Assembly (NCBI RefSeq): GCF_001468285.1
Contig: NZ_LNSB01000006.1
Location: 62,001 to 126,000 of the forward strand
Direction: 5' to 3'
From: Sphingopyxis sp. HIX
Lineage (GTDB): Bacteria; Pseudomonadota; Alphaproteobacteria; Sphingomonadales; Sphingomonadaceae
Length of the DNA stretch: 64,000 bases
The notes below the pieces were generated by a model. That model made no database searches. It had not been told where the DNA came from and worked only from the letters and a program-made list of their open reading frames with translations. Positions 8,800 through 17,853 of the stretch are shown here, piece by piece. The position numbers and the translations under genes were made by a program. How positions within the stretch are numbered: the first letter of the stretch is position 1; every line of letters starts with the position of its first letter.

Positions 8800-10923
8800 A
8801 TGCCCGAGGTCCGCCGCAGTTTCTGCCGCTTCTGCCATGCCAATTGCGCGATGCTCGTCACGATCGACGAGGGCCGCGTCACCAAGGTCCAGGGGGACGC
8901 CAGCGACCCGGTGTTCGGCGGCTATACCTGCATCAAGGGACGCCAGCTCGCCGAGGCGCACAACGGCCCGCAGCGGCTGACGGTGTCGCAAAAGCGCGTC
9001 GATGGCGCGTTCGCGGACATCGCGATGGACATAGCGCTCGACGAAATCGGCGCGAAGCTGTCGGCGATCATTGCCGAGCATGGCCCGCACGCGGTCGCCA
9101 TCTATGGCGGTACCTACGCCTTCCAGAACAGCGCCGGGGTCGGCAGCGCGATGTCCTTCGCGCAGGGGCTCGGCACGCGCAACATCTACACCTCGGTGAC
9201 GCTCGACCAGCCCGCGAAAGTCTATACGACGATGCGCTACGGCAGCTGGATGGGCGGCATGCACAGCTTCGCCGAAGCCGACGTTGCCTTCTTCATCGGC
9301 AACAACCCGATCGTCTCGCACTATGGCCCGCCGGGCGGTCTGCCGCCCTTCTCGCCCTCGCGGCGCCTGCGCGACGCGCTCGAAGGCGGGCTGAAGCTGA
9401 TCGTCGCCGACCCGCGCCAGAGCGACGTCGCGGCGCTCGCGCATATCCATCTGCCCGTCCGGCCGGGCGAAGACCCCGCGCTGCTTGCCGGGATCATCCA
9501 CGTCATCCTGAACGAAGGGCTCACCGACAAGGCCTTCGTCCAGCGCTATGTCGACGGCCTCGACGAGCTGCAGCGCGCGGTCGCACCCTTCACCCCCGAC
9601 GTCGCCGCGGCGCGCGCCGGGGTCGAGGAAAGCCAGCTCGTCGCAGCGGCGCGGATGTTCGCGAACGGCACCAAGGGCGTCGTCTCGACCGGTACCGGTC
9701 CCGAGATGGCGGGCAACGGCACGCTCACCCAATATCTCGTCTCGTCGCTCAACATCATCTGCGGGCGCTTCTGCCGCGAGGGCGAGAAAAGCTCGATCCC
9801 GCGTGTCTTCACCCCCGTCACCCCGCGCCGCGCGCAGGTCGCGCCGCCAATGGCGCTCTATGGCGAGGGCTTCCCCGCCTCGCGCATCCGCGGCCTCACC
9901 CACCTCGGCATGGAAATGCCGTGCAACGTCCTTGCCGACGAGATGCTGACACCCGGCGAAGGCCAGGTGCGCGCGCTGATCGTGATCGGCGGCAACCCCG
10001 TGGTCGCCTTCCCCGATCAGGACAAGATGACGCGCGCGATCGACGGGCTCGACCTGCTCGTCTCGATCGACATCAATGCCGACTCAGCCACCGCGAAGCG
10101 CGCCGACTATATCCTCGCGCCCAAGATGTGCCTCGAGCGCGAGGACATCAGCAACCTCTCCGAATGGTGGTACGAAATCCCCTACGCCCGCTATACCGAG
10201 GCGATGATCGAAGCGCCCGAAGGGCTGCTCGAGGAGTGGGAGATGCTCTGGGAACTCGCGCACCGTATCGGCACCGGCCTGCCGCTCGCGGGCGGCGCCT
10301 GCCCGATGGACGAACGGCCCACGAAAGAGACCTTCCTCGACCTGATGGTCGCGGGCTGCTCGGTCGCGCCGAGCAAGGTACGCAGCGACACGGTCGACGG
10401 CAAGGCGGTGATCTACGCCGACCTCCATCCGGTCGTAGAGGCGGGCGATCCCGACGCGCCGGGACGCTTCGACCTGACCGCGGGCGCGATGCCCGACCAG
10501 CTCATCGCCTATGCCGACGCCGCCCAGCCCACGCCCGACTTTCCATGGCGCATGGTCTCGCGCCGCAGCCGCCACCGCTTCAACTCGACCGGACAGAATC
10601 TGCCCGCGCTGCGTGCGAAGCGCACGACCAACCCCGCCTTCCTGCACCCCGACGATCTTGCGCTGATCCCCTGCGCCGACGGCGACACGGTGCGGATCCG
10701 CTCGGCGGTCGGCGAAGTCGTCGCGGTCGCGCGCGCGGCGGAGAATATGCGCCCCGGCGTCGTGTCGATGGCGCACGCCTTCGGCGGCCCCGACATCGGC
10801 CCCGACGGCGTCCATGAGCATGGCGCCTCGACCAACCGCCTCGTCAGCGAGAGCGTCGCCTACGACCCCATCACCGGCCAGTCGCTGCAGAGCGCAATCC
10901 CGGTCTCCATCGTCCCCGCGTAA
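8800..10923 (+). CDS. Molybdopterin-dependent oxidoreductase (bis-MGD, 4Fe-4S)
   Basis: A 707-residue protein of the DMSO-reductase superfamily. It begins with the 4Fe-4S motif Cys9-x2-Cys12-x3-Cys16, with the fourth ligand Cys44 in CIKG. It continues through the molybdopterin domains and ends with a molydopterin dinucleotide-binding domain (NPAFLHPDDLA, then GPDGVHEHGAS). No Tat signal is present, so it is cytoplasmic, and no iron-sulphur or membrane partner gene is adjacent. ATG 8800 is chosen because AGGGAGAGAG precedes it and the cluster motif begins immediately after. It is followed 9 bases later by an MDR reductase. The substrate (hydroxylation, hydration or reduction) cannot be inferred. 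Confidence 0.9.
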   Translation: MPEVRRSFCRFCHANCAMLVTIDEGRVTKVQGDASDPVFGGYTCIKGRQLAEAHNGPQRLTVSQKRVDGAFADIAMDIALDEIGAKLSAIIAEHGPHAVAIYGGTYAFQNSAGVGSAMSFAQGLGTRNIYTSVTLDQPAKVYTTMRYGSWMGGMHSFAEADVAFFIGNNPIVSHYGPPGGLPPFSPSRRLRDALEGGLKLIVADPRQSDVAALAHIHLPVRPGEDPALLAGIIHVILNEGLTDKAFVQRYVDGLDELQRAVAPFTPDVAAARAGVEESQLVAAARMFANGTKGVVSTGTGPEMAGNGTLTQYLVSSLNIICGRFCREGEKSSIPRVFTPVTPRRAQVAPPMALYGEGFPASRIRGLTHLGMEMPCNVLADEMLTPGEGQVRALIVIGGNPVVAFPDQDKMTRAIDGLDLLVSIDINADSATAKRADYILAPKMCLEREDISNLSEWWYEIPYARYTEAMIEAPEGLLEEWEMLWELAHRIGTGLPLAGGACPMDERPTKETFLDLMVAGCSVAPSKVRSDTVDGKAVIYADLHPVVEAGDPDAPGRFDLTAGAMPDQLIAYADAAQPTPDFPWRMVSRRSRHRFNSTGQNLPALRAKRTTNPAFLHPDDLALIPCADGDTVRIRSAVGEVVAVARAAENMRPGVVSMAHAFGGPDIGPDGVHEHGASTNRLVSESVAYDPITGQSLQSAIPVSIVPA

Positions 10924-10932
10924 GGAAACCCC

Positions 10933-11949
10933 ATGCCCGACAACCGCCGCTTCCTGCTCGTCCGCCGCCCCGATGGCGAGCCCGTGCGGGCGGACTTTTC
11001 GCTCGTGACCGAAGCGACCCCCGAGCTCGCCGACGGCGAGTTTCTGATCCGCAATCATTATGCGTCGCTCGACCCCGCGATCCGCGGCTGGATGGACGAT
11101 GCGCCGAGCTATATGCCGCCGATCCCGCTCGGCGATCCGGTGCGCGCGTCGACCGTCGGCATCGTCGAGGCGAGCAAGGCAGAGGGCTTCGCGCCCGGCC
11201 AGTGGGTGATGGGACTCAACGCGATCGAGGATTATTCGGTCGGCACCGTCGGCGGCTTCACCCAGCCGATCGACGCATCGCTCGTGCCGTCGGTCACCAA
11301 CTATCTCTCGGTGCTCGGCGCGGTCGGGATGACCGCTTACTTCGGCTATCTCGACGTCTGCGAGCCCAAGCCCGGCGACGTCGTGCTGGTCACCGGCGCG
11401 GCGGGCGCGGTCGGCTCGCTGGTTGGGCAGATCGCGAAGATCAAGGGCGCCAGCAAGGTCATCGGCATCGCGGGCGGACCCGAGAAATGCGCGAAGCTGA
11501 CGGGTCGCTACGGCTTCGACGCGGCGATCGATTATCGCGGCAAGGACCTCGCCGCGCTGACCGATGCGATCCGCGCCGAAGCGCCCGACGGCGTCGACAT
11601 CATCTTCGAGAATGTCGGCGGCGACATCCTCGACGCCGGCCTCAACAATCTGCGGCACGGCGCGCGCATCGGGCTTTGCGGGCTGATCAGCGAATATAAT
11701 TCGGTCGAAAAGATCGGCGCGCGCAACATCTGGCAGCTCATCGTCCACCGCGCCTCGATCCGCGGGCTGCTCGTCGCCGACTATATCGCGCGCTTCGCCG
11801 AGGGCGGTGCCGCGATGGCGGGCTGGCTGCAACAGGGCAGACTGATCGCCGACGAGCATGTCGACGAAGGGATCGAAAACAGCTTCGATGCCTTCATGCG
11901 CCTCTTCGCGGGGAGCAATCAGGGCAAGATGATCCTCAAGATCGCATGA
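10933..11949 (+). CDS. Zinc-independent NADP-dependent MDR oxidoreductase
   Basis: A 338-residue paralogue of the MDR enzyme at 7683-8681, with the same GAAGAVGSLVGQIAKI cofactor motif and FENVGG hallmark and no zinc ligands. Such enzymes reduce activated C=C bonds of enones with NADPH. It lies 9 bases after the molybdopterin enzyme and overlaps the following ThuA-like gene by four bases, so the three genes form one operon. Having two such reductases on either side of the molybdoenzyme suggests related intermediates in one pathway. Confidence 0.9.
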   Translation: MPDNRRFLLVRRPDGEPVRADFSLVTEATPELADGEFLIRNHYASLDPAIRGWMDDAPSYMPPIPLGDPVRASTVGIVEASKAEGFAPGQWVMGLNAIEDYSVGTVGGFTQPIDASLVPSVTNYLSVLGAVGMTAYFGYLDVCEPKPGDVVLVTGAAGAVGSLVGQIAKIKGASKVIGIAGGPEKCAKLTGRYGFDAAIDYRGKDLAALTDAIRAEAPDGVDIIFENVGGDILDAGLNNLRHGARIGLCGLISEYNSVEKIGARNIWQLIVHRASIRGLLVADYIARFAEGGAAMAGWLQQGRLIADEHVDEGIENSFDAFMRLFAGSNQGKMILKIA

Positions 11950-12722
11950 CGGCGACGCGCCGCCTCCTCGTCCTGTCGGGCGGTCATCCCTATGATGCCG
12001 AACCCTTCGCGGCGCTGCTCAGCAGCTTCACCGGCTGGACGGTCACCCATCTGATCCATCCCGAAGCCGAAACCGCCGTCGCCGAGGGGGCGGCGACGGA
12101 GGCCGATGCGATTCTGTTCTACGATATGCCCGGCTATCGTTTCGCGGACGGCAAGGCCGCGACCCGGCCGCCCTCCTTCACCTACCGCCGCGCGATCACC
12201 GACTATTTCGCGCGCGGCGGCGGCGCGGTCGCGATGCATCATGCGATCGCCGGCTGGGCCGAATGGCCCGAATGGGCGGCGATGCTCGGCGGGCGTTTCC
12301 TCTACGATCCCGGCGAAGCCAACGGCGAACCCCATCTCGACTCGGGCTATCGGCACGACGTCCGGTACGACGCCGTGGTGCTCGACCCCGATCACCCGGT
12401 GACCGCGGGCCTGCCGCCGCGCTTCCCGCTCTGCGACGAGCTCTATCTGGCGCCGGTCTGGGGCGCCGCAAAGCCGCTGCTCCGTGCCGATCATGCCTTC
12501 GTCCGCGACCATTTCTATTCGGCGGCACAGGCGGTGGCGGGATGCATGTTCAGCAATGATGGCTGGGACCATGGCCCCGAAAGCGACCTGATCGCGTGGG
12601 AAAAGCCCGTCGGCGCGGGCCGCCTCGTCTACCTCCAGCCCGGCGATGGGCCCACGGCTTACGCCGACCCGAACCTCCGCCACTTCCTCGCCAATGCGCT
12701 TTCCCATGTCGCCGCCGCCTAA
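11946..12722 (+). CDS. ThuA-like domain protein
   Basis: A 258-residue protein of the ThuA/glutamine-amidotransferase-like fold: early VLSGGHPYD, the central GGGAVAMHHAI with FTYRRA upstream, and a C-terminal GAGRLVYLQPGDGP. The family is named after a trehalose-utilisation gene but its members are mostly of unknown enzymatic function, often linked to sugar or polyol oxidation. ATGA overlap with the preceding reductase implies translational coupling. The nearest trehalase is 23 kb away and not obviously linked. Confidence 0.8.
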   Translation: MTATRRLLVLSGGHPYDAEPFAALLSSFTGWTVTHLIHPEAETAVAEGAATEADAILFYDMPGYRFADGKAATRPPSFTYRRAITDYFARGGGAVAMHHAIAGWAEWPEWAAMLGGRFLYDPGEANGEPHLDSGYRHDVRYDAVVLDPDHPVTAGLPPRFPLCDELYLAPVWGAAKPLLRADHAFVRDHFYSAAQAVAGCMFSNDGWDHGPESDLIAWEKPVGAGRLVYLQPGDGPTAYADPNLRHFLANALSHVAAA

Positions 12723-12797
12723 CGAAAATGTGCATCGCGCGCGTGCAGCGGCTGCATATAGTTGCGCGTATAAAGAGAAGATCGAGGGAAGAGGCGC

Positions 12798-14045
12798 GTG
12801 AACGACATCGCCGCAAGCAGTTTTTTCGAGCCGCAGGTCATCGCCGACCCGTTCGACTATTATCGGACGTGGATGCCGAAGAGCCCCGTCGTCCAATTGT
12901 CGCCCGGCATGTTTCTCGTCCTCTCCTATGATCTCTGTTCGCAGGCGACGGGCGAGGTCGATATCTTCTCGAACAATTTCCAGGGCACGTTGTCGGGCGC
13001 GATGGCCGAGGATGGCGACGTCTCGGCGATCCTTGCCGAAGGCTGGCCGCAGGTCGACACCCTGCTGACCGCCGACCCGCCGGTCCACACGCGCTTCCGC
13101 AAGCTCGTCAACCTTGCCTTCTCGATGAAGCGCGTCGCCGCGATCGAAGAGGATATGCGCGGCGTCGTCGCCGGGCTGATCGACCGCATGGCCGAAAAGG
13201 GCGAAGCCGATTTCGTCCGCGATTTCGGCATCCCGCTGCCCGTCGCGATGATCGCCGGCCAGATCGGCATGACCAAGGACGATCTGGACAAGGTCAAGCG
13301 CTGGTCCGATGCCTTCGTCGACCGGCTCGGACGGATGATCCCCAAGGAACGCGAGCTCGAATGCGCGCGCGAGGTCGTCGAATTCCAGCATTTCGTGAAG
13401 GCCAAGATCGACGAACGCCGCGCCCACCGCACCGAAGACCTGCTCTCCGACCTCGTCCATGCCGAGGTCGACGGCGAGCGCCCGCTCGAGGATGCCGAAA
13501 TCCTGTCGATCATGCAGCAGCTGATGGTCGCGGGGAACGAGACGACGACTTCGGCGCTCGCCGGCGGGCTGCTCCAGCTCATCGAGAACCCCGACCAGAT
13601 GGCGAAAGCCGTTGCCGCCGCCGACGAAGGAAATGAGCGCGCGATCATCAACCTGGTCGAGGAAGTGCTGCGCATCGAAAGCCCGACCGCGGGCATGTGG
13701 CGCATGGTGCTGAAGGACGCCGAGCTCGGCGGCGTGAAGATCCCCAAGGGCGCGATGGTCCAGCTTCGCTATGCCGCCGCGAACCGCGATCCCGCCAAAT
13801 ATCCCGACCCCGACCGCTTCGATATGGAACGCGCCAACGCACGCAGTCACCTCGCCTTCGGCAAGGGCATCCATATGTGCGTCGGCAATATGCTGAGCCG
13901 CAAGGAAATGGCGGTCGCCTATTCCGAACTGCTCAAGCGCCTGACGACCTTCCGCGTGGCCGAAGGCCATGTCCCGAGCTGGCCGCCGAATATGCTGCTG
14001 CGCGGGCTCACGACGCTGCCCATCACCTTCGAGCGCCGCGCATGA
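12798..14045 (+). CDS. Cytochrome P450
   Basis: A 415-residue soluble bacterial P450, which would hydroxylate a hydrophobic substrate using electrons from a ferredoxin and reductase not encoded nearby. The I-helix oxygen-activation motif AGNETTTS, the ExxR (EVLR) and the haem loop FGKGIHMCVG with Cys361 as thiolate ligand are all present. The start is a GTG at 12798 behind GAGGGAAGAGG. It is the first gene of a six-gene operon; its stop overlaps the following acyl-CoA dehydrogenase by four bases. Size and context fit families that hydroxylate steroid or terpenoid side chains, but this is inference. Confidence 0.95.
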   Translation: MNDIAASSFFEPQVIADPFDYYRTWMPKSPVVQLSPGMFLVLSYDLCSQATGEVDIFSNNFQGTLSGAMAEDGDVSAILAEGWPQVDTLLTADPPVHTRFRKLVNLAFSMKRVAAIEEDMRGVVAGLIDRMAEKGEADFVRDFGIPLPVAMIAGQIGMTKDDLDKVKRWSDAFVDRLGRMIPKERELECAREVVEFQHFVKAKIDERRAHRTEDLLSDLVHAEVDGERPLEDAEILSIMQQLMVAGNETTTSALAGGLLQLIENPDQMAKAVAAADEGNERAIINLVEEVLRIESPTAGMWRMVLKDAELGGVKIPKGAMVQLRYAAANRDPAKYPDPDRFDMERANARSHLAFGKGIHMCVGNMLSRKEMAVAYSELLKRLTTFRVAEGHVPSWPPNMLLRGLTTLPITFERRA

Positions 14046-15103
14046 ATTTCGACCTCGACGAAGACCAGCAGCTCACGCGCGACACGATCGGCCGCTTTCT
14101 GGGGCCGGTCGACATCGCGGCGCGGCATGCGATGCGCCAGTCCGGCGGCGGCTATGCGCGCGCGCGCTGGCAGGAGATTGCCGATCTCGGCCTTCTCGCG
14201 CTCGCCGCACCCGAAGCCATGGGCGGCATCGGCGGGACGATGGTCGATCTCGCGCTCGCCGCCGAAGCGCTCGGCAAGGGCGTCGCGATCGATCCCTGGC
14301 TCGAAAATGGCGTGCTGCCGATCCGGCTGGCGGCGGCCGCGGGCGATCATGCGCTGGTCGCCGACCTGACCATCGGCGCGCAGTTCGCCGCGGTCGCTTT
14401 CGCCGAACCGGGTCGCCGGTACGAAACCGAAGCCGTCGGCACCAAGGCCGAAGGCGACCGGATCACCGGCGCGAAGACCTTCGTCCTCGGCGCCCCGCTC
14501 GCCGATACGCTGCTGGTGACGGTTGCGGGAAACAAGCTCGCGAAAGCCGAACGGGGTGCCGAAGGCGTCGTACGGCAAGACTATCCCGTGATCGACGGAT
14601 CGAACGCCGCGACGATCGACCTGCATCGCACACCCGCCGACCTGTTCGATTTGCCCGCGGCCAAATTCCGGCGCGTGATCGGCGACGTCCGCATGCTCGC
14701 CGCCGCCGAGATGGTCGGCCTCGCGCAGACGATGTTCGACGACACGCTCGCCTATGTCGGCGAACGCCAGCAGTTCGGCGCCGCGATCGGCAGCTTCCAG
14801 GCGCTCCAGCACCGGCTCGTCGAATGCTATGCCGCGCTCGAACAGGCGCGCTCGATGATGCTGCGCACCGCGATGCTCGATCCCACGACCGACGATGCGA
14901 ACTGGCCGCGGATCGCCGCGGGCGCCAAGGCCTTCGTCGGCGAGGCCGCAACGCGCATCGGGCTCGAAGCGGTGCAGATGCACGGCGGCATGGGACAGAC
15001 CGACGAGCTCGCGATCGGCCATGCGCTGAAGCGGGTGATGCTGCTCGACAAATTGTTCGGTGATCGGGACCATTGCCTGCGCAGCTATGCGAGGGCCGCA
15101 TGA
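14042..15103 (+). CDS. Acyl-CoA dehydrogenase (short subunit-like)
   Basis: A 353-residue flavoprotein that would desaturate an acyl-CoA at C2-C3. It has the N-terminal ACAD start (FDLDEDQQLTRDTI), the APEAMGG loop, ITGAKTFV and the C-terminal MHGGMGQTDE signature. ATG 14042 overlaps the P450 stop (ATGA). At 353 residues it is shorter than typical ACADs, and a second ACAD lies three genes downstream. Such pairs encode heterotetrameric dehydrogenases in steroid side-chain degradation, so the two may form one enzyme; this is a hypothesis. Confidence 0.9.
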   Translation: MNFDLDEDQQLTRDTIGRFLGPVDIAARHAMRQSGGGYARARWQEIADLGLLALAAPEAMGGIGGTMVDLALAAEALGKGVAIDPWLENGVLPIRLAAAAGDHALVADLTIGAQFAAVAFAEPGRRYETEAVGTKAEGDRITGAKTFVLGAPLADTLLVTVAGNKLAKAERGAEGVVRQDYPVIDGSNAATIDLHRTPADLFDLPAAKFRRVIGDVRMLAAAEMVGLAQTMFDDTLAYVGERQQFGAAIGSFQALQHRLVECYAALEQARSMMLRTAMLDPTTDDANWPRIAAGAKAFVGEAATRIGLEAVQMHGGMGQTDELAIGHALKRVMLLDKLFGDRDHCLRSYARAA

Positions 15104-15492
15104 GCGCGCGCGCGCCCATCGCGCCGGGCCTGTGGACCGACGAGGCCGAACCGCGCCTGATCGGCGCGCGCCGCGCCGACGGGGAAATCGTCTTTCCGGT
15201 TCCGGGCGGCGACGCCGCCGCGCTGGTCGAACCCGTCGCGCTGTCGCGCAAGGGCACGCTCTGGTCGTGGACCACGCAGGGCTTCGAACCCAAGGAGCCG
15301 TACAGCGGCCCGCAGCCCTTCCAGCCCTTCCTCATCGGCTATGTCGAACTGCCCGGCGAAGTGATCGTCGAGACGCGTATCGTCGACGCCACCGCGGCCG
15401 ACCTCGTCATCGGCATGCCGATGGAGTTCGCCGTCGTCCCCTTCGACGATGCGCGCGCGACCTATGCCTTCCGTCCGGAGCGCCAGCCATGA
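15100..15492 (+). CDS. DUF35-type OB-fold protein, zinc-ribbon cysteines absent
   Basis: A 130-residue protein preceding a thiolase-like gene, as DUF35/OB-fold acyl-CoA-binding proteins do. The OB-fold half is recognisable (GTLWSWTTQGF, then FLIGYVELPGEVIVETRI and PMEFAVVPF). The N-terminal rubredoxin-like zinc ribbon normally holds four cysteines, but no cysteine occurs in this protein. It overlaps both neighbours by four bases. In characterised pairs this domain is required for thiolase-superfamily aldolases acting on CoA thioesters; I infer a similar accessory role here. Confidence 0.8.
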   Translation: MSARAPIAPGLWTDEAEPRLIGARRADGEIVFPVPGGDAAALVEPVALSRKGTLWSWTTQGFEPKEPYSGPQPFQPFLIGYVELPGEVIVETRIVDATAADLVIGMPMEFAVVPFDDARATYAFRPERQP

Positions 15493-16637
15493 GTGACGAC
15501 GTCTATATCATCGGCGCCGGCATCCACCCCTTCGGCCGCACCGACGGCCGTTCGGGGCGCGATCAGGGCGTCTATGCGGTACGCGAAGCGCTCGGCGACG
15601 CCGGGATCGAATGGCGCGATGTCGAATTTGCCTATGGCGGATCGGCGGCGGCGGGGTCGGCCGACATCATGGTCAACGAACTCGGACTGACCGGCGTCCC
15701 CTTCATCAACGTCGCGAACGGCTGCGCCACCGGCGGCAGCGCGCTGACCGCCGCGCGCAATGCGATCGCCGCGGGCGCGTGCGATATCGCGCTCGCGGTC
15801 GGTTTCGACAAGCATCCGCGCGGCGCCTTCAACGCCAAGCCCTCGGATTACGGCCTGCCTTCATGGTATGGCGAAACCGGCATGATGCTGACGACGCAAT
15901 TCTTCGCATTGAAGATCCAGCGCTATATGGCGCTCCACGGCATCAGCCGGCGGACGCTGGGCCTCGTCGCCGAAAAGGCCTTCCGCAACGGCACGCTGTG
16001 CGACCATGCCTGGCGCCGGTCGCCGGTCGACCTCGACACGATCCTGAACGCACCGATGGTCAACGATCCGCTGACCAAATATATGTTCTGCTCGCCCGCC
16101 GAGGGCGCGGTCGCGCTCGTGCTCGCCAGCGGCAGGAAGGTTCGCGAACTCGGCGCCGACGCCGTCCGCATCGCCAGCGTCGCCTTCCGCACCCGCCCCG
16201 AGGGCTCGTTCGAGGTGTTCGCGCCGTCGATCAGCGTCCATGGCGGCGGCAAGCCCACGCAAATCGCCAGCAAGGCCGCCTTCGAAATGGCGGGCATCGG
16301 TCCCGAGGATGTCTCGGTCGCGCAATTGCAGGACACCGAAAGCGGCGCCGAAATCATGCATATGGCCGAAAACGGCTTCTGCGCCGACGGCGAGCAGGAA
16401 CAATGGCTGGCCGAAGGCTGGAGCGAGATCGGCGGCAGGCTGCCGGTCAACACCGACGGCGGCTGCCTCGCGTGCGGCGAGCCGATCGGCGCCTCGGGCC
16501 TGCGGCAGGTCTACGAAAACACGGTGCAACTGCGCGGTCGCGGCGGCGAGCGGCAGGTACCGAACGACCCCAAGGTCGGTTACTCTCATGTCTATGGAGC
16601 GCCCGGCCTGTCGGCGGTGGCGATCCTCGAACGCTAG
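15489..16637 (+). CDS. Thiolase-superfamily protein (SCP2/lipid-transfer type; thiolase or retro-aldolase)
   Basis: A 382-residue thiolase-fold enzyme. The nucleophile region NGCATGGSAL retains a cysteine, but the C-terminal GHPxG loop reads GEPIGASG, with Glu in place of the catalytic His. The start ATG overlaps the stop of the OB-fold gene, so the two proteins are made together. This DUF35 plus SCP2-thiolase pairing is typical of enzymes releasing acetyl- or propionyl-CoA from branched side chains, either by thiolysis or by retro-aldol cleavage. The His-to-Glu change favours a non-standard mechanism, but biochemistry is needed to tell. Confidence 0.88.
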   Translation: MSDDVYIIGAGIHPFGRTDGRSGRDQGVYAVREALGDAGIEWRDVEFAYGGSAAAGSADIMVNELGLTGVPFINVANGCATGGSALTAARNAIAAGACDIALAVGFDKHPRGAFNAKPSDYGLPSWYGETGMMLTTQFFALKIQRYMALHGISRRTLGLVAEKAFRNGTLCDHAWRRSPVDLDTILNAPMVNDPLTKYMFCSPAEGAVALVLASGRKVRELGADAVRIASVAFRTRPEGSFEVFAPSISVHGGGKPTQIASKAAFEMAGIGPEDVSVAQLQDTESGAEIMHMAENGFCADGEQEQWLAEGWSEIGGRLPVNTDGGCLACGEPIGASGLRQVYENTVQLRGRGGERQVPNDPKVGYSHVYGAPGLSAVAILER

Positions 16638-16644
16638 AAATACT

Positions 16645-17853
16645 ATGGATCTCGATCTTACCAAGGACGAACTGGAATTTCGCGAGGAGGTCCGCGACTT
16701 CCTGCGCACGTCGCTGCCGGACTATGTGCGCGACGGCGCGCGGCGCACCCCCGGCGTCTTCGTCGAGCCCGACATCGGCCTCGTCTGGCACCGCATCCTC
16801 AATGACAAGGGCTGGGTCGCCTATCATTGGTCCGAGGATTGCGGCGGCACCGGCTGGACGCCGATGCAGCGCTATCTCTTCGAAAAGGAATGCGCGATCG
16901 CCGGCGCCCCGGCATTGTCGGTGCTCGGCCTCCGCCTCGTCGGCCCCGTCATCTGCGCCTTCGGCACCCAGGAGCAGAAGGACCGCTTCCTGCCCGCCAT
17001 CCGCGCCGGCACCGACTATTGGTGCCAGGGCTATTCCGAACCGCAGAGCGGCTCCGACCTCGCCTCGCTCCGCACGCGCGCACGCCGCGACGGCGACGAA
17101 TATGTCGTCGACGGGTCGAAGATCTGGACCACCCATGCGCACCACGCGAACTGGATCTTCTGCCTCGTCCGCACCGACGGCGAAGTGAAGAAACAGGCGG
17201 GGATCAGCTTCCTGCTGATCCCGATGGACCAGCCCGGCGTCACCGTCACCCCGATCATCACCATGGCGGGCGATCACGAGGTCAATCAGGTCTTCCTCGA
17301 CGGCGCACGCACGTCGGTCGACAACCGCATCGGCGAAGAAGGCCAGGGGTGGACGATCGCCAAATTCCTGCTCGAGAATGAGCGCGGCGGATCGTTCCAC
17401 GCCCCGCGCCTGATCCGCGCGATCGACCATCTCGAACAGCTCGCGGGCATAGCCCCCAGCGGCCATAACGGATCGCTCGGCGGCGATATCCGGATCGCGA
17501 CGCGCATCGCAAGGCTGCGGCTCGAAGCCGAGGCGCTGGAGACGACCGAGCTGCGCATTCTCGCCGACATGGCAAAAGGCCGCCCGGCCGGGCCGCAAAC
17601 CTCGCTCGTCAAGCTTCTGTCGTCGGAAATCCACCAGCGGATCGACGGACTCGCGATGGATCTTCACGGCTATGACGGCCTGCAACTGCCGACAGGGCGC
17701 CCGCTCTACGGCAACGAAGCGCCGCCGCCGATCGGCGACGAAGATGCGCAGGTCGCCGCCGCCCGCTATCTCAACAGTCGTGCCTGGACCGTCTTCGGCG
17801 GTTCGAGCGAGGTCCAGAAAAACATCATAGCAAAGACGGTGCTACGCCTATGA
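16645..17853 (+). CDS. Acyl-CoA dehydrogenase
   Basis: A 402-residue acyl-CoA dehydrogenase of the FadE type. It shows YWCQGYSEPQSGSDL (FAD-binding), VDGSKIWTTHAH, and the C-terminal RAWTVFGGSSEVQKNIIA, in which the SSEVQ segment marks the ACAD C-terminus. ATG 16645 lies 7 bases after the thiolase gene. It probably partners the shorter ACAD encoded at 14042 or acts one cycle earlier or later. Its stop overlaps the regulator gene by four bases. Confidence 0.93.
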   Translation: MDLDLTKDELEFREEVRDFLRTSLPDYVRDGARRTPGVFVEPDIGLVWHRILNDKGWVAYHWSEDCGGTGWTPMQRYLFEKECAIAGAPALSVLGLRLVGPVICAFGTQEQKDRFLPAIRAGTDYWCQGYSEPQSGSDLASLRTRARRDGDEYVVDGSKIWTTHAHHANWIFCLVRTDGEVKKQAGISFLLIPMDQPGVTVTPIITMAGDHEVNQVFLDGARTSVDNRIGEEGQGWTIAKFLLENERGGSFHAPRLIRAIDHLEQLAGIAPSGHNGSLGGDIRIATRIARLRLEAEALETTELRILADMAKGRPAGPQTSLVKLLSSEIHQRIDGLAMDLHGYDGLQLPTGRPLYGNEAPPPIGDEDAQVAAARYLNSRAWTVFGGSSEVQKNIIAKTVLRL

